Shown here: piece by piece, positions 33,700 through 45,462 of the stretch | How the letters are laid out: every line of letters begins with the position of its first letter | Position numbering within the stretch: the stretch's first letter is position 1 | Assembly: GCF_022201045.2 (NCBI RefSeq) | Contig: NC_068559.1 | Span: 28,713,501-28,777,500 of the forward strand | Direction of reading: 5' to 3' | DNA from: Citrus sinensis | Lineage: Eukaryota; Streptophyta; Magnoliopsida; Sapindales; Rutaceae | Length of the DNA: 64,000 nt | Made by a program: the position numbers and the translations under genes | The notes under the pieces: generated by a model | Database searches by the model: none | The model's input: only the letters and a program-made list of their open reading frames with translations | What the model was told of the DNA's origin: nothing

Positions 33700-36600
33700 A
33701 TGGAAGCCTCGCCCTCAATTAGCTCTCCTGTCTCAAAGCTTATGTTAATTTTATGCGTTTGCTTGTTCTTTGGCTTCTCTTCTTCACTGTCGTTTCTATC
33801 TCCGGCAATCGTCAACTCGACTCTTGAACACCGCAACCACACAGCAATATCAAATTTTAGGGTATTGAACAGAAAATATTTATCCGATTGCCCCTTTCGG
33901 AACCCTTTCCTAAATATCAGCGTCAGCAAAAGTTCTGATCTCTCCGACGAAGAATTTGTCACAGTAACCGTTACCGGAGTTTTGCACCCTTCACGACATG
34001 ATTGGGTTGCCATGATCTCACCTGCTCATTCCGAGTAAGATAATTAATTGTATATACATCATAAATGCACGTTCAGTTTATGCATGCATGCATTTCACTT
34101 GATTTCATTGGAATTCATATTTATTGTTGTTGATTTTATTTTGTCTTCTTATTAAAAAGAAAAAAAGAAATTAAAAATATTGCTCCAATGAATGCAGTGT
34201 TTCAAGTTGTCCTTTTAATGGAATTCTATACGCGCAGACGGGTGATCTTAGCAACCTTCCACTTCTCTGCCACTATCCTGTTAAGGTATTTCAATTATTA
34301 ATCAATTAAACTTGATAACCTCGGCTTATGCATCGGCCTATTGCCTACCTTTTCGTTTTTAGTTTTGAACAACATGCCTATATAATTCTATTTCAGTAAT
34401 TAATTGCCATGTGGCTGCAGTTTCTCAAGTCCACGTACTGAATACTTGATGGATGAATATTAATTAATAATTTAACCAATTAATTAATGAATCAATTAAC
34501 AAAATAAACCTTTAAGAAACTAAAACCTTCACGTAAGAGCTAGCTACGTAAAGTAGCTGAGTAAAGATAAAGAGAGATATACGCACGATGTTGCCTCCGT
34601 TCATATGCAAACATATCAAATCATTAAATATTGATTTTTTTTAATAAAAAAAATTATATATACCGTTTCCCCAAGGTTCAATTTTCTTCTTTTATCATAA
34701 AAGACTATCCGAGATTTTTTTTTTTATCTTTTTTCAATCGTTTTAATAATTGTATTTTTTTTTTCTTTTGGCTCTGTTTTTTACTTCCACTTGTAATTTC
34801 CCCCTTTTAAAAATTTTTTTTTTTTGAATTAAATTGAAGTGCGGTGTAATAAATATTTTCAAATAGAAAGTGGTCAATAAGCGAATGCGCCTAAAACTTA
34901 ATGGAGTTGGGTGAACCTTGACCATCGGCCTCCCTCACCACCCTCCCCAACCCACTAATAATAATTCAGGCACCTTTGTTGCAACAAAATTATTATTATT
35001 ATTATTATTTTTCTATAGTTTGGATGGGATAAGAACCCACTTACTAGACATCAACTTTATCTTCTATCGCTAAACTAAAACTTTTTCACCATTAGTTAAG
35101 TTGCTCCTAAAAGTAATAAAATTATGATTGCAGATGATTTTACATACATACATACATAATATTATACACACACACGCACACACCATACTTAGAAGTTTGT
35201 AATTAGAGGAGGATCGATGTTGAGTTCTATGGGTCTTTAACCCTTAAATCTCGGAGGGGGGGGGGGGGGGGGGGAATATGAGGGGTTAAACTGAAATTTA
35301 ACTGAATTAAGGCACGTTTAATTGCTTGGTTCCGTAGTATTCACTAATTTTATGATGCGGGCCAGTAAATTTTGTGACAATTACATTATAACCCCTACAA
35401 ACAAAAATCCCGGTTCCCACCTCTGCTCGAATAAATGAAACAAAAACGAATGCCATGCATGGAGAACTCCAATGAGATGAAAATTCCTTCCAAGTCATAA
35501 ACAAACGTGCACTTGAAAATAATGAGAAAAGCTAATAAACTTGCATGCATTTTCCTAATTATTAATTGTAGGCACAGTTCATGAGCAATGATCCTGACTA
35601 TTTAAGCTGCAAGAAGAAGGAATGCAAGAAACGTAGAAATGGAAAATGCAAGTTTACTACTTGCGGTGGATCGATAATTTTTCATGTTATCAACATCAGA
35701 ACAGACATCGAATTTGTGTTTTTTGCTGGTGGGTTTGCTACTCCATGCATCTTGAGCAGGACTCAACCAGTGAATTTTGCTAACCCTAAAAGGCCATTAT
35801 ATGGGCATCTCTCCAGCGTTGACTCCACTGGAACATCAGTAAGAAATTAACCCTAATTTTCTGTTAACGTATATGATCCAGATCAATGGGCTGAAAGCAA
35901 CCTGTTTGATTTTGAAGTTTTTAAGTACATAATGAATGTTAATGGTGCAAGCAGATGAGAGTAACATGGGTGAGTGGGGATAAGGAACCTCAACAAGTTG
36001 AGTATGGTGATGATGGAAAAACTCTAACGTCAGAAGTTTCAACATTTACAAAAGAGAATATGTGCAGTGAGTCCGTCCCTCGACTTAAAACTATATAAAA
36101 CAAAAAAGATGGCAAATGTGACGTAACAATATGTAGTTTCTTAATAAAGTTACTATTATATAGTACGTTCTTAATGATCATACAATATATACAGGTTCCG
36201 CCTTGCCGAGCCCAGCCAAAGATTTTGGGTGGCATGATCCTGGCTACATTCATACAGCAGTGATGACAGGACTTCAGCCTTCAAGTACAGTCTCTTACAG
36301 ATATGGCAGGTATGTACTTTACAAATGGTACCTCATGCATACAAAATTATATTTGTGAATAACATGTGTTTATATAATAAGTACACATTCTAATTTAATA
36401 CGTTGTTAAATAATAATGCATGCAGTGAAGCAGTTGATTGGAGTGATAAAATCCAATTCAGAACTCCACCAGCTGGAGGATCAGATGAGATGAAATTTCT
36501 TGCCTATGGTGATATGGGGAAGGCTCCTCGCGATGCTTCTACCGAGCACTACATTCAGGTTCGTGTTGGAGTTCATAGTAGGGGTGTGTGCGCGTGTGTG

Positions 36601-38253
36601 TAGTAGTAGTAGTAGTTACAATTATTAATCTCGATGACCTTTCACATAATTTGTTAATTAATGAAACTTAGTGATATATATGTGAATGCAGCCAGGATCC
36701 CTCTCAGTGGTAAAAGCGATGTCCGATGAAGTAAACAATGGGAATGTGGACTCCGTCTTCCACATTGGAGACATCAGCTATGCAACTGGCTTCTTAGTCG
36801 AATGGGATTTCTTCCTTCACCAAATTACCCCCGTGGCTTCTCGAGTTTCTTACATGACCGCTATAGGAAACCACGAGAGGTATCTCCACTAATAAGTCTT
36901 CCGGCCCACAACAGACAACAATATGCACATACATACATAAGTTACTTCATCTTTAATTTTGAGATACTATACATAAATGAAATTTTTTTAATCTGGGATT
37001 AAAGTCCATGAATAGTTTACAGTATTGTTAAAAAAAAGAAAAAACAGAGAAAAAGACAGTTTACAATGTTGTAAACTCATTTCGAATTTTAATTTCAGAT
37101 TTAAGGCTTACTCATATAGGTATACATATTTCTCATTCCTAATCTTCTTTCAGGGATTATGTAAACTCAGGGTCAGTTTACAGTACTCCTGATTCGGGAG
37201 GAGAATGTGGAATTCCTTATGAAACATATTTTCCAATGCCAACTCCATCAAAGGATAGGCCTTGGTACTCTATAGAACAAGCAAGTGTCCACTTCACAGT
37301 AATATCGACTGAGCATGATTGGTGGGTAAATTCTGAACAGGTAATAAACTTTAACAAATTAAATCTTCTAACTAATCTCCTCATATATATATATATATAT
37401 AAGTAGTTTTGTACTCGTCTGACCCCATGCTCTTTTTCAGTATAAATGGATACAAAAGGACTTGGCTTCGGTTGATCGATCAAAAACCCCCTGGTTAATT
37501 TTTGCTGGGTAAGTTAGCGTGCATTTATGGATTTCATAACGCCATTTTGTTTTCAGAATTCTGACATTTGTTTTAGACCGCTTGCAGTCATCGACCCATG
37601 TATAGTTCCTTAGACGGATTCTTGAGTGTCGACAAATTCTTTGTAAAATCAGTAGAACCGTTGCTATTGAAGAACAAGGTCAGGCTTTCTGGATTGCATA
37701 TATAAAATTGGATTGTTTTGGTTGCTATGACTATATAATTACTGATTAAATGAAACAGGTTGATCTGGTTCTCTTCGGCCACGTTCATAACTATGAGAGA
37801 ACTTGTTCAGTCTTTCGAAACAAATGCATGGGCATACCTACAAAAGATGATAACGGAATAGACACATACGATCACAGCAATTACACTGCACCAGTGCATG
37901 CAATTATCGGCATGGCTGGCTTCAGTTTAGACAAGTTCAATAAGAACAATGTGTGCAATTACTTCTCTTTTAAGATTTGTTGTTTAAGTCAACTTTTAGA
38001 ACACTTCAATATATTTATCATTCATTGACAGGCCACTTGGAGTTTGTCAAGGGTTGCTAAGTTTGGCTATCTACGAGGGCATGCAACAAAGCAAGAGATT
38101 CAATTAGAGGTTCATGCTTCATAATTCCTACTCGTAACTTAATAAATAGGAAAGCAAAAGCCTCACCCATTTGATTTGTTTCTGCAGTTCGTAAATGCAG
38201 ATACCAGAAAAGTTGAGGACAGTTTCCGGATTATTAGAAGGCAGATAGATTGA
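33700..38253 (+). CDS. Purple acid phosphatase, PAP1/PAP24/PAP27-like (tandem copy 2)
   Basis: Thirteen coding exons, 639 aa: 33700-34034, 34198-34285, 35572-35838, 35955-36066, 36195-36309, 36426-36558, 36692-36879, 37154-37340, 37441-37508, 37588-37678, 37759-37950, 38032-38109 and 38188-38253. All intron phases equal those of copy 1. A signal peptide (KLMLILCVCLFFGFSSSLSF) precedes the fibronectin-like part. Metal-ligand motifs are present (YGDMGKAP, HIGDISYATG, AIGNHER, IFAGHRPMY, LFGHVHNYERTC). In exon 7 the copies differ at only 6 of 63 residues. Differences elsewhere are in-frame indels of one to three codons (exons 4, 5, 6, 8, 10-13). Intron 2 is 1,286 bp against 116 bp in copy 1, expanded by inserted and simple-sequence DNA. 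The exon 11 donor is a weak GTGTGC. The two copies arose by tandem duplication and both look intact. Confidence 0.92.
34986..35130 (-). mobile_element. Possible short tRNA-derived insertion in phosphatase intron 2
   Basis: Read on the minus strand, TTTAGTTTAGCGATAGAAG (35061-35079) resembles a pol III box A and GTGGGTTCTTATCC (35027-35040) a degenerate box B. An ATA-rich tail follows (ATT repeats on the plus strand, 34988-35010). Imperfect flanking repeats (ACAAAATTATTATT and ATAAAATTATGATT, 12 of 14 matching) could be an old target duplication. The copy is decayed, so this is tentative. Confidence 0.35.
35256..35274. repeat. G19 homopolymer in phosphatase intron 2
   Basis: An uninterrupted run of 19 G residues lies on the sense strand of the enlarged intron. 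Length polymorphism and assembly error are likely at such a tract. Confidence 0.9.
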
Positions 38254-38677
38254 AGAATAGATGTATCTGAAGTGAAACGGACTGGACGTATGTCGTACTT
38301 CTTCCATGGATGCAGAGGATCATTCTCATATAGAAAATTTCTCACTAAACAATTTATTTTTATGGCTCTCTGCAATCTGCATACAGACCTCGACGTCTTC
38401 TGTATTATTAGCGAGATATAAATATTGTTCCATTGTACGGACGTAAGCTTTTCTCTCATTTCACAATTCAATGCAAAAGTTGTAGTGATTTTTATGAAAC
38501 AGAGTCCGTTTATGATGTCAAATGCTTTGCTGGAGTGAATATGCAACTTCACTATCTTATTTACAATGTAAGACATAACATGAGACAATCTTACAGATGA
38601 TAAAGGATACTTTTGATTCCACAAAGATCAAGCACCATATTGCATACAATTTACCACTATTTTGGTCTCAGCGATAG
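38254..38677. other. Convergent 3' spacer between phosphatase copy 2 and MUS81
   Basis: Only 424 bp lie between two stop codons on opposite strands. The 3' UTRs probably abut or overlap. No other feature was seen. Confidence 0.6.
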
Positions 38678-41600
38678 TCACTTGCCCCAAACTAGTTGGA
38701 AAATATTTCTACTAGCACTTGCACTGACTGCATTGTTACTCTGCTTCCAAAGCATCTCCTCTTGCGCGCAAACATCACCTTCCTTTTTAGACAGAAATCA
38801 GTAACAAAGCAAAAAAAGAAAATAATCAGCAAATAGATAAAAGGATTCTGTGTGGTGGTTATCTTGATCATCACATGAAAATTGAACAAAAATAATAACC
38901 AAAACTGATACGATAAACTACAGACACAATGACTCACAAGAATGGAGTAAGCATGAGCAAGAGATAGAAGTGTAGGGTACAAATCCAAAACAGTAATGGC
39001 AATCTCCTCTGTTACCTGTGGCACCTGCAATCATTAAGTAGCAAAAATTAACCAACAAATTATTAACCTAAGGGCCACACATGCAATAAACATCCATTTC
39101 TCCAGAAAACAACAATATTCATGTTCACTTTTATAGAGTTTTTCAAATAGTAAATTTACCTTAATGACAATGAATACAGCATCATTAATGGGATTGTCAA
39201 TCCTTCTTACAAGAATAACCATTACCTGCATAAGCTGAACTGCAAATACATCACTGACGGTCATTTTATCCAGATCTTGGCACCTTTTGAGAAATTCATC
39301 GAAAGGAGGACAGACTGCAGCGCATTTAAGCTGGTCCTCAGGCAGCTCTACTTTATAATATTCAGTTATCGCTTGAGTAATATAACCGTACTTCCTCAAT
39401 GTATCGGCTAAACCACTAGTTCTCTGTACATCAAATCCCTCCAGAATCTCTGTCGTAAAACAACTGCATAGGATATGATTATCGCAATTGAAGTTGCATG
39501 CGCCTAATATCAAAAGTATGAAGCTGAACAATGAGACTGAAAAAAGAGATGAAGGCCAAAAATTGAACAATGAAATATAAACTTAAGGCTGAGAGAACAC
39601 CCACAATTGGACTGAAAATAGTTGGCACCATTTGCCTCAAACATATTACTGAAAAGAATGAACCAGTACGCATTGAATAACTTCAGCTAATTGCAACAAA
39701 AAAGTAGGTAACAACATGATTTAGAACTAATAATGAACTCAATGAGGTGCAACCCAATGCAAGAGTGTACTCTATGAAAATCTTCAAAAATCAAAATGTG
39801 GTTGTATTTCTCAGTAGCTTTTGCATATTCCACAGTTAGACAAATCCATACAGGATTGGATTCATATTAAGTAGAAGAATTCCGATTGCCTGAATTCTAT
39901 CTGTAAGGAGGATGGAAGGGAACAGAATTTTGGAAGTCTTGACTCTGATATCAGGAAAAGGCGTCTAAGTCAGAAATTATGATTATATAAAGCGACTATA
40001 TATTGCATAAATTAATCAACATTGTTCACATGATACATAAAATCTTTTGACTTAATTACTGGTACCGAAACATGACAAGCTTTTGGCATCAAAATTTTGA
40101 TGAAGAAATGCTTACGCTGTTTTGATACTCTCAGCAGCTTCAGAAGAATTTGGGTCACCTTCCACAAGATATATCAGCTTTTTAAGTCCGCATCTCTTAC
40201 AACATGCAGGGTAAAGAAAGAAAAACGTCCAATTACATATTCCAAATCACATCTATAAGCTGAAGATGAGTTATGATAACAAATTTGCACCATTACCATC
40301 AGTCTATCTAAGTCATATAGAGAGGGAAGAAGATTAAAAGAATTCTTCAGCTAGGAAACTAAACCAACGAATACATTATCTAAGCAAGTAAGAAGTGTTG
40401 CTAATGAAACAAATAATTGAGTTATTTGAATATTAGCGAATACCACAAGCCTGAGTTTTTGATCCCTATAGCGATTGTCCCTGATTGAAGAGCGTAAATC
40501 ATCAACTTTCTTCCTCTCGACAATAAAATCTAGAACATATTCACTCTGAGTTTGTCTGTGGCGGGCTATCCAGATTCCATCACCTACTGGTAAACGCCGA
40601 ACCTGTCGTATGGTAATTCCTTAGACGAGCATCAATTATATCAAGTGGATGGCTGAAGAAAAATATAAAATTCAGAATTCCTAAAGCAGTTGAAAAAAAA
40701 TCAAGATAAGGCCCAGGCTGACATAATGAGGCGTATAATTACAATAAGCAGATCATATACAGATTATCTCTCCAGTATCAAAGTGTCTACAAGCCAATCA
40801 CGATCTCTGGACTGTTATAGCTTTCAGAAAGTATATACTCCACTAAATTCAGATTCACCCTCCTCTTACAATCTCTGGACTGTTATACCACTAAATTCAG
40901 ATACACCTTCCTCTGACATCATCAAGATGCATACAGCACCCTCAAGGAAGGCCAACCCTGCATACAGAACACTCAAGAAAGGCCAAACCATGAGGCTTAA
41001 GCCAGAACAAGGATACTGCCTGCAATCACCCTCTGAAGAATACAATATCATTTCACATTATCTCTAATTGTCAAATGATCAAAGCAATCCACTGGATCAA
41101 AGGGCAAGTACTTAAATAACGAATACTTTAATGTCACTTCAAAGTTTTCAGATAAATATGTTCAGCAATCACATCTGAAAATCAAATGCCAATATCCCAT
41201 TATTATGCAATAAAACTATGAATAAATACAGAAGACTCTTAAGAACTCACCTCCATTTGGATCTTGAACTGAGAGCAGACATTTTCAATAATTCTCCTGG
41301 AACGGGACCTAAAAGCCAGAAAATATATTGCACTAACCAAAGTAACAATACATGATGAACACCAAGGAAAAAAACCAAGCTGGAAAAGAATCTGACTTTA
41401 CTAACCCTTGAACAGCAAATTGCTCCCGATCATCTAATATTAAGACTACCTCATATGCATCCTCAAATCTCTCCCCAAAGCTTAGAGGTGGTACACTTAA
41501 AAGATTCACTCTTGTTTTCAGATCATCTGACCTTGACCATTTTGCATCATAATCCTAAACCAATTTAGTAGGATTATGAGCAATTTTATATAATATATAA

Positions 41601-44261
41601 AGTTATTTATAAAATCAAATGATTAGATTCTTTACATAAACTCAACTAAACTGAACTACACATCAATCTCAAGTAATGGGGCTAAAAGAATTGTGACTTT
41701 CTAGAGATACATAGCTTCTCAAGTTCAACGGAATAGTTCAAACATATAGCCAAGAAGGGGAATTTTGAATTTAAGCAAACATTGGTTTATAGCATTCAAT
41801 AAAGCATGCACACAAGTATCAGACATTAAGCAATTTTTCCATGTTCATATTGTTGAGTGCTACTTGAATAATACAAGTACCAAAATTCTGCACCGATATC
41901 AAATCAAGGTGTCTAAATTTAGGTAATTATATATGCTAAGTCAAATGCAATATATTTTCATTGAACAGAGTAGTATGACATCCATTCAAATTCTGTAAGG
42001 CTCACTTACAGATGATGAGCAAGCTTTCAAGGTAAACAAGCTTGGTGTGGAGCCATTAGAGAAGTGCGGCACATTCTCACCACCAGAACCAGAACCCTTC
42101 TGATTACTCCAACTTCCTTCAAGATCTACTCGACCTGAGTGTTTACCAAGAGGCTCATTTAAAGAAGAATGTCCAGACAAATAAGAGGAAATGCTAACTT
42201 CAATTTTATTCACTACCATTTGTAGAAATGCAAGTTCTTGATGCTGCATTGTAATCCTCTCTTACACTGTGCAGCTCTAAGTGCAGAGCATAGACTTCGT
42301 CTTCTCGAAGACGACATAAAACAGCAGGCCAGAGAGACGAGATCTCCTTGTGTTGGGAGGTTTCTGAAACTTCACCAAACGCCTGAAGAACCTGTTCCTT
42401 GGAATATCCCATCCGCGTGAACTGAAGATGGGGAAATTCAAATCAGAAGACGAAGTATATTACCCAACAAAAAGGAAGTCAGAGAAGTGGGGAAGAGGGG
42501 TTGCCTTTAAAACTACAAGAAGCCTAAAAGAAAGGAATAAACATATATTTACATATGGTGCAGATTGCAAAAGCCATAACCATTAGTTTAAAAGTAGTGG
42601 CGTCCATGAAATATACTGCCTGAATTGGATTAAAATGACTTTTCAGAAACCTTGAATTATAAAATGTTTATCAGAGACCAAAATCTTCATTCTGCAGTTA
42701 AAAGAGTAACTATGACCAAAGGCTTTTCCTTATAAACCAGGAGGGGTGAGATTCGTAGATGATAAGGACAATGCGATGGTAGTTATCGTTGTACAGCCAG
42801 GAAATATGTAATCTAAGGCGTGGATAACTGTAACAGCAAGCTGAAGTCAAACCCTTTCAAGAGATTCAAAAGGAACATCAGTTGATTTCTCCTTCCTACT
42901 CAAAGGCACAAAACACTCTGTCACTTCTCCATTTGAATCAGGATGAGTGAGCACCAAATCCAGTTCACTGCGTTCGTTCTTATCAGAATCCTTTCCATTG
43001 ACCACGTTCTCGATAGAATCTGCAAAACCAGATCTGCTAAGGCATTCCCGTGCTGCTTCTCGCCCTCCCGGAGTCAGCATGTACCTGAAAAAGTACAGGT
43101 TGTCTGTAATAGTACAACAATATGCTTGAATTCGAAATGTCATCTTTTTAAATCAAGTCTAGAAAAGTGAAATGATATTTCCTTTCCAGCGTCAGAGTGA
43201 ACCCCCTGTATACTGCAGTAATTCAAAATCTACCCAATTCCAGTAAAAGGTAGGCACCGCAAAAGGATAAAACTAAATAAAACTTACTTGGCTGGGCAAC
43301 TTGATTTCACAACTAATCCTTTAGTTATCAAAGTTTTCATGCAGCTCCAACCACTATACCAGTCCCTTGGAGAACTTCCAAATTGACGAGGTTTACCTTT
43401 TCCTTTCTCTGGCCTAACAAAACATAAACAGAAGACTTAAAAAACCTTCAACAGAAATCCAGTTTCACTATAGGTTATACAGAGCAAACTGAAAAATAAA
43501 ATCAATTAACATACATAATTGGCGTGTGAGAAAGGCCACTTGCTTCAGCTGCATCAATAAGGTCCTGTTTACGCATAAATTCATTCCCATTTGTAGTTCC
43601 CCTAATAAGTATATTCATTCAGTTCATAGCTCATCACACTTGGTCACTTCATGCAAAAATTGCTTACCAAGCAAAAGAGGCATTTGTTTTACCTGTACAA
43701 AGTAATCAACAGTGCATATGCCACAGAATTCCTTTGTGGCATATACCGTTTGGTTCCTTTAGTTTTCACTGCTTTGCTTTTCTTACCTGAATGATTAAAG
43801 GTAAGAAATAAATTAGAACACCAATAATTTTTCCTTATGAATTCCTACACCAAAGCATGACTAGATTACTTTTGGCGGTCAAGTCTTCGGGTTCAGAACC
43901 ACCAGAATCGGTCTCAAAGAACTCTTGCATTAACTTGAGAATCCACTTCCCCACACCCCTGTAATTTAGAAGATAGATGTATTGACAATATTGGTAAAAT
44001 TCAAAAGAAAAACAACGCAACTGCAAGCGGATTACATTGCACGTACTTGACTTGAGACAAATCTTTCAGAGTCTTGATTGGATTCTTTGCATCGCAAATG
44101 TTGTTATAAGCCTTGGACAGAGTCATGTCGATGTTCTCCGATAAACCTTTCGGCGTCTCCGCCATTTCTTGCCTCTTCTGCAACATGTACATTGCCAATT
44201 CCTCGTTCTCCGGAGACACAACAAGCCTCTTGCTGTGATTCTCCATTTCGATTTCAATCAT
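38678..44261 (-). CDS. MUS81: Crossover junction endonuclease MUS81
   Basis: Multi-exon minus-strand gene from ATG 44261 to TGA 38678-38680. The first exon (44047-44261) encodes the N-terminal helix-hairpin-helix region (ENIDMTLSKAYNNICDAKN, IKTLKDLSQVKGVGKWILKL). A winged-helix-like section follows (RNSVAYALLITLYRG, RKQDLIDAAEASGLS, YSGWSCMKTLITKGLVVKSS). The XPF-type nuclease core holds EVVLILDDREQFAVQG, LPVGDGIWIARHRQT and the catalytic VERKKVDDLRSSI (40485-40545), i.e. an intact GDXnERKX3D motif. The C-terminal HhH2 domain is in the last exons (38941-39024 and 38678-38782, ending FQLVWGK). MUS81 pairs with EME1 in the nucleus to cut branched recombination and replication intermediates, giving interference-insensitive crossovers. 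Exon limits other than the first and last were not all fixed. The intron at about 40603-41252 contains two tandem duplications. Confidence 0.93.
40803..40990. repeat. Two adjacent imperfect tandem duplications inside a MUS81 intron
   Basis: First pair: a unit with ATCTCTGGACTGTTATA and CCACTAAATTCAGATTCACC at 40803-40868 recurs at 40871-40916, shortened by an internal ~20-bp deletion. Second pair: GCATACAGCACCCTCAAGGA at 40929-40959 recurs as GCATACAGAACACTCAAGAA at 40960-40990. They make a 125-codon plus-strand open frame look repetitive, but it lies wholly in a MUS81 intron and has no other support. Confidence 0.8.
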
Positions 44262-44893
44262 TTTCGAAAGTTTATCAAATTCAAATACTAGGGTTTTTTT
44301 TTTTTTGGTTGAAGGGGGAGAGTTAAAAAAGAGGGCAAAAGCGCGCCAGCTCTACTCTCCGTATTTAAAATTTGACATTGTTAAAATTGCATGGGCCATG
44401 TGCTCGTTGTGCTCGGCCCATATCTCCCGGACATACCTTACGTTGCAACGATATTAGTGGCCCAACCTTAGCAGAAAATAAGCGCCATTTCCACTAGATG
44501 AACTTTCCCGACTCCTTAAGATTGTCAATAAAGAAAATGAGATATCGAAAATATCTCCACCATCACTTCATGCTAACCGTCCGATCACCATCTTTCCTGT
44601 CAACCGTCCAAATCACCAATACGAAATCATTAACCCAACTGCACACGTGTCGGTTGAGTCACCGGCTTGCCCAGCGTTATCCCTCTATATAAGACATCTT
44701 TAGATTTCTACTCTATTTACAGTGCAACTTGCACGGTGGACTGTTCGTGACTGAACTGAACAGAAGAATCAACGACCACGGTGAGTCGAACTTTCTAGAT
44801 CGGAGGGCTATGATCATTTTTCTTTTTTGTTTACTACATTGCGTATGACTCGTTCGTGATTTGCTGTGATCGGTTATAGAGTTTTGAGAAGCG
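44262..44893. promoter_or_regulatory. Divergent promoter of MUS81 and ERD15
   Basis: The 632 bp between start codons contain three TGGGCC/GGCCCA 'site II' hexamers (44392-44397, 44415-44420, 44459-44464). An ABRE/G-box-type CACGTGTC lies at 44644-44651, a TATA box TATATAAG at 44686-44693 for ERD15, and a probable ERD15 leader intron at 44781-44879 (GTGAGT donor, TTATAG acceptor). Site II elements are known from proliferation-associated and housekeeping plant promoters, and ABREs from ABA/dehydration genes. Assigning them to one gene or the other is inference. Confidence 0.7.
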
Positions 44894-45462
44894 ATGGCGA
44901 TGGTGGATGATCGAAGGTCACGATTGAATCCGAATGCGCCGATATTTATACCGAACGCTGCGTTTGGTGAAGTGGAGGATTTTTCGCCGGAATGGTGGGA
45001 CCTTGTGAAGACTTCGCCGCTGTTCCGTGATTACTGGCTGAGTCAGCATCAAGAAGATGATTTTACCAGCAGTTTCGACGACTACGATTACTCGGATTTG
45101 GATGAGTTTCCTGATATTGTCGGCGCTGATCTGTCTGTAGAATCTAAAGAAAAAAATTTATCAGATTTCGAGAAAGGAAGAGTGCTTCTCGATGGTTTGT
45201 AAATTCTGATTACAACAAAAAATCCTCTTTAAAGAAAAGAAAGAAATTGTAATTATTTTGTTTTGTGATTGCGATTACAGGCACTGGGAATGGAGTGGAT
45301 GCAAAGGCTTTGTTAAAGAACTTGAATTTATCAAAACCTTTGAAGGAGCGAGGGCCGAAGTCTCCAGTGGGATCTGCCAAGTATTGTGGGAAGAAGCTGG
45401 CTAATAAGTGTGTGATGGGCCCAAAAGTCACCCCCATACGGCGCATTCATCAGCCTCGTTGA
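44894..45462 (+). CDS. ERD15: ERD15-like PAM2 protein (early responsive to dehydration 15 / CID1)
   Basis: Two coding exons (44894-45194 and 45281-45462) give 160 aa. The N-terminal PAM2 motif (SRLNPNAPIFIPNAAF, about residues 9-24) binds the MLLE domain of poly(A)-binding protein. It is followed by the conserved EDFSPEWWDLV block, an acidic middle (DDYDYSDLDEFPDIVG), and a Lys/Pro-rich tail (ALLKNLNLSKPLKERGPKSP, ending IRRIHQPR). ERD15 is a small stress-induced regulator that damps ABA responses and, in other plants, affects drought and defence signalling. Length and both motifs agree with the family. Its promoter shows an ABRE-like CACGTGTC about 35 bp before a TATA box, and a 99-bp leader intron, both consistent with stress-induced expression (inference). 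Splice junction phase (1) is exact: a GG/C glycine codon spans the intron. Confidence 0.94.

Noticed and set aside
33555-34013. 152-codon minus-strand frame
   Set aside because: Antisense to exon 1 of phosphatase copy 2, whose sense frame has a signal peptide and a full homologous copy.
40690-41067. 125-codon plus-strand frame with internal repeats
   Set aside because: Lies in a MUS81 intron; the repetition comes from two tandem DNA duplications.
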